DNA of 64,000 nucleotides from VYFG01 sp965204165 (GTDB lineage Bacteria > Pseudomonadota > Gammaproteobacteria > Arenicellales > Poriferihabitantaceae): contig OZ241969.1 in assembly GCA_965204165.1 (NCBI GenBank), forward strand, positions 1-64,000, read 5' to 3'. The position numbers and the translations under genes were made by a program. Shown piece after piece: positions 37,891 through 46,169 of the stretch; positions within the stretch are counted from its first letter, which is position 1; every line of letters starts with the position of its first letter. A model generated the notes under the pieces. It was not told the origin of the DNA. It made no database searches and was given only the letters and a program-made list of their open reading frames with translations.

Positions 37891-38757
37891 CTACCTTCCG
37901 CAGTACACGGAGACGATCTGGAGCCGCTCGTGACCCAGCTCCCGGCTGATGACCATGCGCACCTCCCGGTCCTTTTCCTTCTGCTCAGACGTGAGTTCGC
38001 CGTGCCCGGGGCCGCCTGCCGCCGGCGGCGGCCACCCGGCCAGCATCTCGTACCGCCAATGGGCATAGGCATGGCGAAGACCGTGCATCCGGGACAGGCC
38101 CGCGCGCGCGACCTGGGCCTCGTAGACACGAAGGTGTTTCCTGTAGTTCTTCGCGCTTGGAATCAAAGAACCCCCGCCGGCCAGCCGGCGCGCCTCGTCG
38201 AGAACGCTGCGCTGTTCCCTGGTGACCACGGGAATGCTTCTTTCCTTGCCGCCCTTGGTCCAACTCCCCTTGAGGACGATCTGGTCGCCCCGGTCCGCAT
38301 AGCGCGGCATGAACTTGATCGCCTCCTCGCGGCGAAGACCGAATGCCCGCTGCAGGCACAGGCTCATCCGGACACGGGGGTCGGGAATCCGGAAAAGCTC
38401 CCTTGAGCCCAGCGTCGTTGCCTTGGAGACGTTGGTGACATACTTTCGCTCCGGGATGCCGTAGAACTCGTTCGATTGAGCGACGACGCTCGCACGGTTT
38501 ACCTTCTTGGCCCACCAGCGAATCGCCACCATCCGGTTCTTCATGGTCGTCGCCGACAGTCCTTCCGAAAGCCACTGACCGACCAGCGCCTCGACGTGCT
38601 TCGGCTTCAGCGAATGGACGCTCATGTGCCGGAAACCCGCCTCGTGAAGCTGGTTGGCGATCAGCATGAGGACCTGCATCCGCCACTTTTGGGTTCCGTA
38701 CCCGCCGTCCCGGTTGCGGCGGCACATCTGCTTGAGTTGGTAGTTCAGGTCTCTCAA
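37891..38757 (-). CDS. integrase domain-containing tyrosine recombinase (ICE/plasmid type)
   Basis: A 288-residue recombinase of the Integrase_1 type (phage-integrase N domain plus catalytic domain) common on integrative conjugative elements and plasmids. Seen: N-terminal core-binding helices (YGTQKWRMQVLMLIANQLH), Arg in FGLRREEAI, Lys in TKGGKERSIP, HGLRHAYAHWRYE (HxxR), LGHERLQ (H/W box) and the nucleophile Tyr in VSVYCGR at the very end. All catalytic residues are present, so it may be active. It is unrelated to the 20.7-kb recombinase beyond the superfamily. Confidence 0.85.
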   Translation of the reverse strand: MRDLNYQLKQMCRRNRDGGYGTQKWRMQVLMLIANQLHEAGFRHMSVHSLKPKHVEALVGQWLSEGLSATTMKNRMVAIRWWAKKVNRASVVAQSNEFYGIPERKYVTNVSKATTLGSRELFRIPDPRVRMSLCLQRAFGLRREEAIKFMPRYADRGDQIVLKGSWTKGGKERSIPVVTREQRSVLDEARRLAGGGSLIPSAKNYRKHLRVYEAQVARAGLSRMHGLRHAYAHWRYEMLAGWPPPAAGGPGHGELTSEQKEKDREVRMVISRELGHERLQIVSVYCGR

Positions 38758-39164
38758 GGTGTTTTCCTGAGGTTAGTGCTACTGACTCGACCGGCGGCCT
38801 TGACCATCCGGTCCCGCTTCGCGGTACGGTCACGGGACACCACGCCCAAAGACCTGAAGTTGCCTGGATCAGGCAACGCCGGCAGCCCCCGGTGGGGAGC
38901 CTGGCCGGCGTGGACCAACCTGCCCTGACGGACATGCTTTCAAGGATGGTGGATCACCTCTTTCGAGCGGGGGAAAGCGGGCGAACGCCGTTCCCGGCCA
39001 GCCGGGAACGGGCATCGGCGGCAGTGCCGGCCGCATGCCTCTCGACCCGGCAGGGTGGATGAAGGCCAGGGGCCTTCAGGGATGGGCCGGTTCCGTGACC
39101 GGCCCTTCTTCCAGGCAGGACCCGCGGTCTTCGCCGCCGCGCATCGAAGGGTCCGGGAGCGCTC

Positions 39165-39190
39165 TTGCCGCTTTACCGAAGCGGCCACGG
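39165..39190 (-). repeat. ICE hairpin repeat, copy 1
   Basis: TTGCCGCTTTACCGAAGCGGCCACGG, with stem GCCGCTT/AAGCGGC around a 5-base loop. Its second copy at 40588-40613 differs by paired changes that keep the stem. Confidence 0.5.
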
Positions 39191-39307
39191 ATGAATTCAA
39201 TCACGGACGAAGTCTCGCCCTCCTCCTTCGGCCTGTCACGCTAAAACCCCGACAGCTTCCGGTGCGGTTTTTCCGGGCTCTTTCCCCCGCACCGGATACG
39301 GGGCACG

Positions 39308-39352
39308 AAAAAACCGTCCCGCCGGGAGAGAATCTCTCTCCGGCGGGACGGG
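39308..39352 (-). terminator. rho-independent terminator downstream of the DUF6573 gene
   Basis: On the minus strand, a long perfect stem (CCGTCCCGCCGG ... CCGGCGGGACGG with inner GAGAGA/TCTCTC pairing) is followed by TTTTTT. It starts 68 bases after the DUF6573 stop and probably ends the ICE transcript. Confidence 0.85.
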
Positions 39353-39419
39353 CGATGGGCCGGGATCGGATGATCCGGGCCCATCCGGGTACAGGAACCG
39401 GGGGGTCGGGGACTCAGCC

Positions 39420-39857
39420 TCAATCCTCGCCCGGCAGCATGATGGTGACCACCTCTTCCCCGGCGTCGCCGGGACCCACCACCAGTTTCAGGGTGACTTC
39501 CCGGGCCGATGTCGTGAACCCGTCCCTGGGCACCCGGTAGAGCGGGAACAGCAGCCGGTCGCCGCAACCCGCAGCGATGCGGATCGCGTAGGCGGCCATG
39601 AAGAGCACGTCCCACAGGCGCCCGGATTCGTCCTGGGCGGTCTGCCGGCGCGAATCGTCTTCGGACCAGGCGACGCAGTCGGCCCAGGCGGCGGCGGTCA
39701 GGGAGACCGGCCACCTGAAGCCGGCTTCACCGGCCATGGCGCCCACGTCGACCAGGTTCCCGTCCAGGTGGGCCTGGTCACGGGTATAGGTAGAAATCAC
39801 CGGACCGAAGTACGATCCGGCGGCCGGGTTGTCGAGCATGTCGGAAGGTTTGGACAT
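39420..39857 (-). CDS. DUF6573 family protein
   Basis: A 145-residue soluble protein matching DUF6573, a family found on plasmids and conjugative elements: GPVISTYTRDQAHLDGNLVD near the start, the WADCVAWSEDDSRRQTAQDE core, SGRLWDVLFMAAYAI, and the closing VTLKLVVGPGDAGEEVV with IMLPGED. Its function is unknown. It is the 3'-most gene of the ICE gene set and is followed by a strong terminator. Confidence 0.82.
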   Translation of the reverse strand: MSKPSDMLDNPAAGSYFGPVISTYTRDQAHLDGNLVDVGAMAGEAGFRWPVSLTAAAWADCVAWSEDDSRRQTAQDESGRLWDVLFMAAYAIRIAAGCGDRLLFPLYRVPRDGFTTSAREVTLKLVVGPGDAGEEVVTIMLPGED

Positions 39858-39989
39858 TTTGGTTCTCCGATAGGAATGATCCCCGGGTCGATCCTTCCCC
39901 CTGCCGGGGAGAATGGACTTCCCCGGGAGGGTTTGAACAAAGTGGTTGAGAGGCGGCCGGGCAATCAGATTACCCGGCCGTTGGTGCAG

Positions 39990-40406
39990 CTACGCCGCGC
40001 CCGCCTTGTCGGCCTTCGCGGAGTAGAACGGCTGGCCCTCGACCCTGGCCCACGCCATGCCGAGGAGCCGGGCTTTCAGGCGGATGCCTGTCTCGCCGGC
40101 CCTGTCGCCGTTCTGGAAGGTGAAGGTTTCGGCATACAGGTCACTCAGCGTGAAGCCGATCAGCACCTTCAGGTTGCCCTCGACGGCCGGCATCAGTTGA
40201 CGCACGAGTTCCTGCGTCTTCTGGCCGGACACGCGACACTCGAAATGGGTGTACTGGGCGTTGTCGACGCGGCCCCGGAGGGCTGCGACGGTGACGCTGA
40301 GAAAGGGGGACCCCTCTTTCGGCGCCACCTCCCGGATCCGGCTGAGATAGCCGATACCCTGGGTGTGAAGATCGAAATACTCTTTGGTTTCTTGGGTAGA
40401 CATCAT
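39990..40406 (-). CDS. DUF3577 / STY4534-family ICE replication protein
   Basis: A 138-residue protein of the DUF3577 (STY4534) family carried by SPI-7/PFGI-1-like integrative conjugative elements; it is annotated as replication-related in those elements. Recognised by KEYFDLHTQGIGYLSRIREV, GSPFLSVTVAALRG, YTHFECRVSGQKTQEL and LIGFTLSDLYAETF. The start is set by AAGGAG before two ATG codons (40406 and 40403). It is cotranscribed with its neighbours on the minus strand. Confidence 0.85.
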   Translation of the reverse strand: MMSTQETKEYFDLHTQGIGYLSRIREVAPKEGSPFLSVTVAALRGRVDNAQYTHFECRVSGQKTQELVRQLMPAVEGNLKVLIGFTLSDLYAETFTFQNGDRAGETGIRLKARLLGMAWARVEGQPFYSAKADKAGAA

Positions 40407-40587
40407 GTTTGGCTCCTTCTGGATTGAATAAAGGATGGAACATCCGGAGCCAACACGCCCCCGACGGGACGGCTGCCCCGGCAGGGTGATGGAATGGAAC
40501 CCATTCCGTTGAGAATGGACCGGCGGCCACGCGCTGCTTACGCAGGGGCCGCTGGGCACCGGTTTCACGGTCCATGAGGTGCCTCGG

Positions 40588-40613
40588 TTGCCACTTTGCC
40601 GAAGTGGCCACGG
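40588..40613 (-). repeat. ICE hairpin repeat, copy 2
   Basis: TTGCCACTTTGCCGAAGTGGCCACGG, with stem GCCACTT/AAGTGGC. Compared with copy 1, the G-C pair has become an A-T pair on both arms, a compensatory change. Confidence 0.5.
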
Positions 40614-40637
40614 TTACAACCGGTCTTGTCCCCGCTT

Positions 40638-41531
40638 TCAGGCCGCATCGGCAGGAGCCGCCCCGGCCGGGGATGGTTCCGCTGCCGGCGCCGCCGGGGC
40701 CCGGGGCGGTTCCGCTTCGTCTGGCCGTTCCGATTGGTCGGGGGTCCCGGATGACGCAGACCGCAACTCCGGCGCCAGGGGCGCACGGTGTTCGCCGCGC
40801 AGCACCGCCTCCGGCAGCGGGCCCATTGCCCGGACAGCCCGGTCACCCTTACCGCCACTGGCCGACACCCGGTCAATGCCCAGGGAACGGTAGCCCAGGG
40901 GGATGAGGAACAGGCTGCGCAGTCTGCGTGCGCCCAGGCGGATGACGTCGCTTCCCTCGGCCCGGCCGAGCACGCCGACATGGCAGGCCGCCAGCACCGC
41001 GCATGACAGCGCGTCATAGGTCGAGACCAGCCCGGCCGCCTGGTAGGCGTACGGGCTCGCGAACCGAAGCGGCATCCGGTACGGGCGCGTGGATTCGGGT
41101 ACGGCGATGTCGATGGATCCCATCCGCGCCAACCGCTCGTCCAGATCCTGCCGCTGGCGCCGGAACAGGGCCTCGCGCTCCCGGATGGCCTCGTCGACCT
41201 TGATCAGCCACCAGTCCGCCCAGGGATCGTCCTCGCCCGCGGCCTGCCAGACCAGGCGGAGCCGGTCGGCAAAAAGGCCAAGGCCGACGACGGGCTCCCT
41301 GCCCTCGGTGCCCGGACGTCCCCGAACCAGTTCCTGGGCCTTGCGGGTATGGAGGGTCATCCAGATGTCGCCGCGCAATGGACCCGGTTCGCCGATCGTA
41401 GGGGCCCCGCCGGATTGGCCGGGGCCGCCGGATTCATCCGGCCCGGTGTTCTGGATTTCATCGGTCACGACGGTCAGGCTCTTTGATTGTTGCGGATTCG
41501 CGGCCTGTATATACCGCCCCTCCCCTACCAT
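40638..41531 (-). CDS. PFL_4669-family integrating conjugative element protein
   Basis: A 297-residue protein of the TIGR03761/PFL_4669 family of PFGI-1-like ICEs. Conserved parts: LRGDIWMTLHTRKAQELVRGR, VVGLGLFADRLRLVWQAA, DDPWADWWLIKVDEAI, MPLRFASPYAYQAAG and IPLGYRSLGI. The Pro/Ala/Glu-rich tail of about 50 residues is low complexity. Its role in the element is unknown. The start is uncertain: ATG 41531 has no ribosome-binding site, and GTG 41468 (TDEIQ) matches the usual family start better. Confidence 0.82.
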   Translation of the reverse strand: MVGEGRYIQAANPQQSKSLTVVTDEIQNTGPDESGGPGQSGGAPTIGEPGPLRGDIWMTLHTRKAQELVRGRPGTEGREPVVGLGLFADRLRLVWQAAGEDDPWADWWLIKVDEAIREREALFRRQRQDLDERLARMGSIDIAVPESTRPYRMPLRFASPYAYQAAGLVSTYDALSCAVLAACHVGVLGRAEGSDVIRLGARRLRSLFLIPLGYRSLGIDRVSASGGKGDRAVRAMGPLPEAVLRGEHRAPLAPELRSASSGTPDQSERPDEAEPPRAPAAPAAEPSPAGAAPADAA

Positions 41532-41934
41532 GCCAGAAAAAACCGCGCCAGGTCCCGGAGCGGTTTTTCCGGGGAAGGCCCTGTGCTGGAGAGCTACAGG
41601 CTCTGGCGTCGCTGCATGGCCGGGGAGCGTGGAGGTAAACGTGCCGTCCCCTGGCGGTTCAGTTGATCGACGTAGCCCAGAAGATGCCGGCGGTGGGCGT
41701 GAGTGGGCCGCTGGCGGGAGTCGCCACGAGTCATTGTCTCCGGGGCATGGCCTCGTTCACGCGGACCGAACTGGAGGGCTCCGCGACGCTGGCGAACCTG
41801 GAGTTGGACATCCGCCGGGGGCGGCTGGTGATGGCGGAATCCCGCGTGCGGAATCTTCCTGAAAACTCGGGCGGCGGCATCCGCCATCACGGCCCGGCGA
41901 CCGGCTGGCCCGTGGGGGGCCAGCGGGCGATGCG
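41532..41934. other. junction region between ICE remnant and sodC
   Basis: 400 bases with no gene that I can support on either strand. A symmetric AAAAACCGC...GCGGTTTTT hairpin at 41537-41568 lies just upstream of the PFL_4669 gene and may be an attenuator or a terminator. This is where the rest of the ICE (pili, type IV secretion, relaxase) would be expected but is absent. Confidence 0.45.
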
Positions 41935-42447
41935 TTATTTCATGATCACACCGCAGGCGATGCGGGGGCCGGCAGCCCCGGCCGGGTCGGTAATGTAGTC
42001 GTCGGGTCCCTCGTGGATCACGATTGCCGCACCGTCATCGTCAAACAGAACCGCATCCAGCATCAGGTGAGCATTGAGCACCTCGATCTCGAGTGCGCCG
42101 GACTCCGGTACATGAATGTTGGGCATGTCACCGGCATGCATGCCGTCTTCGGCATAGATGCCGTGCTTTTTGCCGCCGGGATTGAAATGTCCGCCCGACG
42201 ACTTGAATGGCGGCTCGCATTTCCCGATCGCGTGCACATGGAACGCATGGGGTCCCGGCGGCAACCCTGTCAACTTCGCGTGCAGCAGCGTGCCTTGGGG
42301 AGTCTGGCTGAGCACAACCTCGCCGACGGACCCGCCCTGTGCATTCATCATGGCGGCCCGGGCCTGCTCAGCCGCCCCGGCTGTCTGGATAGCAGCCACG
42401 GCAAGTGCGGCGCCTGCCAGCAGCCTGAAGAAGTTCTTGGTATTCAT
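41935..42447 (-). CDS. sodC: periplasmic Cu-Zn superoxide dismutase
   Basis: A 170-residue secreted enzyme that dismutes superoxide in the periplasm. A signal peptide (RLLAGAALAVAAIQTAGA) precedes the mature beta-barrel. Metal ligands are visible in FHVHAIGKCEPPFKSSGGHFNPGGKKHG and in NIHVPESG; the disulfide Cys pair is in GKCEP and IACGVI. ATG 42447 follows AGGAGG. It is slightly short but has every conserved residue that I can check by eye. Confidence 0.92.
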   Translation of the reverse strand: MNTKNFFRLLAGAALAVAAIQTAGAAEQARAAMMNAQGGSVGEVVLSQTPQGTLLHAKLTGLPPGPHAFHVHAIGKCEPPFKSSGGHFNPGGKKHGIYAEDGMHAGDMPNIHVPESGALEIEVLNAHLMLDAVLFDDDGAAIVIHEGPDDYITDPAGAAGPRIACGVIMK

Positions 42448-42750
42448 CTGGTACCTCCTATTGTCAAGGCAACAAATTCTATCCCCGGAAAAACGGGAAC
42501 GCCAGCACGACCGGCCCGTCGATCCGTGCGAACGGCCCGGGCACGTTCCCGGTTTTCCGGTTTGATGCACTGCTGCCGCCGGAACTGGGCGCTGGTTTGC
42601 CATGCTGACCGTTCCCTCCTCCAGGCCCGGTTCGCAAGCGTCCGATCCGGAGCCGAACGGGGCCTGTAAATACCCCCGGAATTCTTTTGCAAGGGCTCCG
42701 GCTTCGCGTTACAGTACGCCGTCCTGAAATCCATCCAGCTGTTTCCTGAC
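42448..42750. other. divergent promoter region sodC / oxidoreductase
   Basis: About 300 bases between two divergent genes. No clear promoter hexamers or operators are visible beyond the sodC Shine-Dalgarno. Confidence 0.4.
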
Positions 42751-43629
42751 ATGAAAGTTGCCTTCATCGGTCTTGGCGTCATGGGGTATCCCATGGCCGG
42801 TCACCTCGCCGCAAACGGACACGAGGTCTGCGTCTATAACCGCACCACCGCGAGGGCGGAAAAGTGGCTTGGACTGCACCGGGGAACCATGGAGAAGACC
42901 CCGGCCATGGCGGCCTCGGAGGCGGAGGTCGTGTTTTCCTGCGTGGGCAACGATGACGATGTGCGCAGCGTGACCACGGGGCCGGACGGCGCCTTCGGCG
43001 CCATGCGGCGCGGAACCGTCTTCGTCGACCACACCACCGCTTCGGCCAACGTGGCGCGGGAACTCTCTGCCGCCGCCAAGCAGCGTGGCTTCGACTTCCT
43101 CGACGCCCCGGTATCCGGCGGCCAGGCCGGCGCGGAAAACGGCGTGCTCACCGTGATGGTCGGCGGGGAGGAAGCGGTCTTCGAACGCGCCAAGCCCCTG
43201 ATCGATTGCTACGCCCGGGCGGCGATGCTGATGGGGCCGGCCGGCGCGGGACAGCTCACCAAGATGGTTAACCAGATCTGCATCGCCGGGCTGGTGCAGG
43301 GCCTGTCCGAGGGGCTGGCCTTTGCCGTCAATGCGGACCTCGACGGGATGAAGGTGTTCGACGTGATCTCCAAGGGCGCCGCCGGCTCCTGGCAGATGGA
43401 GAACCGCCACGAGACCATGCTGAAAGACGAGTTCGAATTCGGCTTCGCGGTGGACTGGATGCGCAAGGACCTCGGTCTCTGCATGGAAGAGGCGAAGCGG
43501 AACGGTTCAGAGTTGCCCGTCACGGAGATCGTCGATGGCTACTATGCCGAGGTCCAGGCCGCCGGCGGGAACCGGTTCGACACCTCGAGCCTGGTGACCC
43601 GGCTCTATCGCAAGGACCTGACCGGCTGA
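42751..43629 (+). CDS. beta-hydroxyacid dehydrogenase (3-hydroxyisobutyrate dehydrogenase family)
   Basis: A 292-residue NAD(P)-dependent enzyme. The N-terminal Rossmann motif GLGVMGYPMAGHL, the substrate-binding DAPVSGGQAGAENG and the catalytic Lys in GQLTKMVNQ identify the family, whose members oxidise 3-hydroxyisobutyrate, tartronate semialdehyde, succinic semialdehyde or similar. NYNRT-like YNRTTARAEK after strand 2 suggests NADP preference (Arg after the Asn). The exact substrate cannot be assigned. It is monocistronic. Confidence 0.87.
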   Translation: MKVAFIGLGVMGYPMAGHLAANGHEVCVYNRTTARAEKWLGLHRGTMEKTPAMAASEAEVVFSCVGNDDDVRSVTTGPDGAFGAMRRGTVFVDHTTASANVARELSAAAKQRGFDFLDAPVSGGQAGAENGVLTVMVGGEEAVFERAKPLIDCYARAAMLMGPAGAGQLTKMVNQICIAGLVQGLSEGLAFAVNADLDGMKVFDVISKGAAGSWQMENRHETMLKDEFEFGFAVDWMRKDLGLCMEEAKRNGSELPVTEIVDGYYAEVQAAGGNRFDTSSLVTRLYRKDLTG

Positions 43630-43736
43630 TGAAAATGCCGCCTGCCAGGCCGTAGCCAGGACATAGGACAGACTCTGTCTCCAAGGGCTGACATCAGCGC
43701 ACAAATGTCCATGTGTACATACACTGACAAGAACCG

Positions 43737-43973
43737 ATGATCCGCTGGAATCTCTCAATCCCGGAAGAAACAGACCGTGCGGTACGAGCGTTCCTTGCGC
43801 GCAACGGCGGGAGGAAGGGAGACCTTTCAAAATTCGTCGATGCCGCCGTGCGAAGGAGTGTGCTGGAACTCACTGTCCACCAGGTCAAGGAACGCAACGC
43901 CGAATTCGATCAACAGGAACTTCTCGACATGATCGATCAGGAAGTCAGTGCGGTGCGAGCGGGTCGTCCTTGA
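43737..43973 (+). CDS. ribbon-helix-helix antitoxin
   Basis: A 78-residue protein with an N-terminal ribbon-helix-helix (IRWNLSIPEETDRAVRAFLARNG) and a C-terminal toxin-binding tail (NAEFDQQELLDMIDQEV). Such proteins repress their own operon and neutralise a PIN-domain ribonuclease. A PIN-type frame starts at GTG 43948, overlapping the last 26 bases of this gene, but is broken. Base composition is lower in GC than the neighbours. Confidence 0.8.
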   Translation: MIRWNLSIPEETDRAVRAFLARNGGRKGDLSKFVDAAVRRSVLELTVHQVKERNAEFDQQELLDMIDQEVSAVRAGRP

Positions 43974-44191
43974 TACCAACATCCTGATCTGCGCCCTCAT
44001 CACCAAGGGCTCCTCGCCCGACTGGTTGTATCAGGCATGACTGCGTGGCGGGGTCGAGCCTGTTACATCCAAGGCACAGATCCGGTGACAGGAAAGGCAT
44101 GCTTGACCTCCGGAGTATTGAGGCAATTCCCATCATGACCGCCCGGGACGCCCTGGAACTCGTGACAGGGAGCCCCGACAGCATGGCCTGA
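43948..44191 (+). pseudogene. PIN-domain toxin pseudogene (partner of the RHH antitoxin)
   Basis: The frame from GTG 43948 gives RVVLDTNILICALITKGSS, the start of a PIN ribonuclease with its first catalytic Asp. It then meets TGA at 44038-44040, after which the same frame continues as LRGGVEPVTSKAQIR to another stop at 44086. A different frame (ATG 44099 to 44191) encodes LDLRSIEAIPIMTARDALEL, which is typical of the C-terminus of PIN-family toxins. The middle part, with the other acidic residues, is missing. The gene therefore has a nonsense codon plus an internal deletion and cannot make a working nuclease. Confidence 0.75.
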
Positions 44192-44207
44192 GGACAAGGG
44201 GTAACAG

Positions 44208-44231
44208 AAACGCCCGCATGAGCGGGCGTTT
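44208..44231 (-). terminator. terminator of the atp operon
   Basis: A perfect AAACGCCCGC / GCGGGCGTTT stem with a 4-base loop, 25 bases beyond the atpC stop. It is symmetric with A- and T-rich edges and may work from both sides. Confidence 0.75.
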
Positions 44232-44255
44232 GCGGATGCCTTCGATGGGCCGGGC

Positions 44256-44678
44256 TTATCTGCGCAGCCTGCGCAGCTTCTCGATGGAGCGGATCTGGGC
44301 GATGGCGCTCGCCAACTCGGCCTGGGCCTGGGCGTAGTCCATCTCCGCGGCGGCTTCCGCCAGCTTCTCCTCGGCCTGCCTCTTGGCCTCCAGCGCGGAT
44401 GCCTCGTCGAGGTCATGGCCGCGCACGGCCGTGTCCGACAGCACGGTCACGACATGGGGCTGGACCTCCAGCACTCCGCCGGAGACGAAGATGAACTCCT
44501 CCTCGCCATCCTCCCGGATAACCCGCACGTCACCCGGATTGAGCTTGGTGATGAGGGGCGTGTGGCCGGGCGCGATCCCGAGTTCTCCGATCTCCCCCGG
44601 AGCGAACACCATGGTGCCGGCACCGGACCAGATTTCCTGCTCCGCGCTGACGATTTCTACCTGGATGGTTGCTGCCAT
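44256..44678 (-). CDS. atpC: ATP synthase F1 subunit epsilon
   Basis: A 140-residue regulatory subunit of the F1 stalk. The N-terminal beta-sandwich (IQVEIVSAEQEIWSGAGTMVFAPGEIGELGIAPGH, seen in parts such as GELGIAPGHTPL) and the C-terminal helical hairpin (KRQAEEKLAEAAAEMDYAQAQ) are complete, so the inhibitory C-terminal helices are retained. Last gene of the operon, 36 bases after atpD. Confidence 0.95.
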   Translation of the reverse strand: MAATIQVEIVSAEQEIWSGAGTMVFAPGEIGELGIAPGHTPLITKLNPGDVRVIREDGEEEFIFVSGGVLEVQPHVVTVLSDTAVRGHDLDEASALEAKRQAEEKLAEAAAEMDYAQAQAELASAIAQIRSIEKLRRLRR

Positions 44679-44714
44679 GATGGATTCTCCCGGTCAGTGG
44701 GTTGACGGCCCGCC

Positions 44715-46115
44715 TCAGTTGAGGGTCTTGGCCTTTTCCACCGCCTCCTCGATGCCGCCGACCATGTAGAAGGCCTGCTCGGGCAGGTGGTCGTAGTCGC
44801 CGTTGACGATGCCCTGGAATCCCTTGATGGTGTCCTTCAGGGTGACGTACTTGCCCTCGCTGCCGGTGAAGGACTGGGCCACGGTGAACGGCTGGGACAG
44901 GAAGCGCTGGATCCGGCGGGCGCGGTTCACCGCCTGCTTGTCCTCTTCGGACAGCTCGTCCATGCCGAGGATGGCGATGATGTCCTGCAGTTCCTTGTAC
45001 CGCTGCAGGATGCCCTGCACCGAGCGCGCGGTCTGGTAGTGCTCATCGCCGATGACCAGCGGGTCGAGCTGGCGCGACGTGGAGTCGAGCGGGTCCACGG
45101 CGGGGTAGATGCCGAGCTCGGCGATCTGCCGCGACAGTACCAGGGTGGCGTCAAGGTGCGCGAAGGTGGTCGCCGGCGACGGATCGGTAAGGTCGTCCGC
45201 CGGAACGTAGACCGCCTGGAAGGAGGTGATGGAGCCGTTCCGGGTGGAGGTGATCCGTTCCTGCAGCACGCCCATCTCGTCCGCCAGGGTCGGCTGGTAG
45301 CCCACCGCCGACGGCATCCGGCCGAGCAGGGCGGACACCTCGGTGCCGGCCAGGGTGTAGCGGTAGATGTTGTCGATGAACATGAGGACGTCGCGACCCT
45401 CGTCACGGAAGTACTCCGCCATGGTCAGTCCGGTGAGCGCCACCCGCAGGCGGTTGCCGGGAGGCTCGTTCATCTGGCCGTACACCATGGCCACCTTGGA
45501 CTCGGTGAAGTTCTCGACGTTGACGACGCCGGCCTCCTGCATCTCGTGGTAGAAGTCGTTGCCCTCGCGGGTCCGCTCGCCCACGCCGGCGAACACGGAC
45601 AGGCCGGAGTGCGCCGTGGCGATGTTGTTGATGAGCTCCAGCAGGGTCACGGTCTTGCCCACGCCCGCGCCGCCGAACAGGCCGATCTTGCCGCCCTTGG
45701 CGATGGGCATGATGAGGTCGATCACCTTGATGCCGGTCTCCAGCAGTTCGACGCTGGCGGCCTGGTCCTCGTAGGACGGCGCCGGGCGATGGATCGGCCA
45801 GCGCTCCTCCGTGGTCACGGGGCCGGCCTCGTCCACCGGGTTGCCGAGGACGTCCATGATGCGGCCGAGGGTGCCGTGGCCGACGGGCACCGCGATGGGT
45901 TCGCCGGTGTTGGTGACGCTGACGCCGCGCTTGAGACCGTCGGAGGAGCCCATGGAGATGCAGCGGACGATGCCGTCGCCCATCTGCTGCTGCACTTCCA
46001 GGGTCAGCCCGTCGTCGTCCACGACCAGGGCGTCGTAGACCTTGGGCACGGATTCGCGCGGGAACTGAACGTCCACGACCGCGCCGATAATCGTTACGAT
46101 ATTTCCAGAACTCAT
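44715..46115 (-). CDS. atpD: ATP synthase F1 subunit beta
   Basis: A 466-residue catalytic subunit. P-loop GGAGVGKTVTLLEL, catalytic Glu in GVGERTREGNDFYHEM, the ALTGLTMAEYFRDEG segment, the DELSEED motif in the C-terminal domain (GMDELSEEDKQAV) and the adenine-binding region are all present. The start MSSGNIVTI at 46115 is preferred over an ATG seven codons upstream. Length is normal. Confidence 0.97.
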   Translation of the reverse strand: MSSGNIVTIIGAVVDVQFPRESVPKVYDALVVDDDGLTLEVQQQMGDGIVRCISMGSSDGLKRGVSVTNTGEPIAVPVGHGTLGRIMDVLGNPVDEAGPVTTEERWPIHRPAPSYEDQAASVELLETGIKVIDLIMPIAKGGKIGLFGGAGVGKTVTLLELINNIATAHSGLSVFAGVGERTREGNDFYHEMQEAGVVNVENFTESKVAMVYGQMNEPPGNRLRVALTGLTMAEYFRDEGRDVLMFIDNIYRYTLAGTEVSALLGRMPSAVGYQPTLADEMGVLQERITSTRNGSITSFQAVYVPADDLTDPSPATTFAHLDATLVLSRQIAELGIYPAVDPLDSTSRQLDPLVIGDEHYQTARSVQGILQRYKELQDIIAILGMDELSEEDKQAVNRARRIQRFLSQPFTVAQSFTGSEGKYVTLKDTIKGFQGIVNGDYDHLPEQAFYMVGGIEEAVEKAKTLN

Positions 46116-46169
46116 GGTTCGAAAAGCCTCTCTCAAATAGTCAACTGGTTCATCGGGACACGCCGGCCG

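Larger units (their letters stand above)
38758..39419. other. non-coding stretch within the ICE remnant
   Basis: 660 bases without a credible gene. It contains a GTTCCCGGC...GCCGGGAAC hairpin at about 38989-39010, the conserved hairpin repeat at 39167-39185, a CCGGTGCGG/CCGCACCGG stem at 39259-39295 and the terminator at 39308-39352. The density of hairpins suggests several short untranslated elements. Confidence 0.5.

Noticed and set aside
37566..38935. tRNA gene or attachment site next to the ICE integrase
   Set aside because: I looked for a tRNA 3' end and cloverleaf but found neither. Direct repeats flanking the remnant were not seen by eye.
38940..39244. Small open frames on both strands in the ICE gap
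   Set aside because: No family resemblance. The minus-strand frame owes its start to the hairpin repeat, and the region is dominated by structured non-coding elements.
41594..41998. Open frames on both strands between the PFL_4669 gene and sodC
   Set aside because: Without ribosome-binding sites or recognisable domains, and one overlaps sodC.
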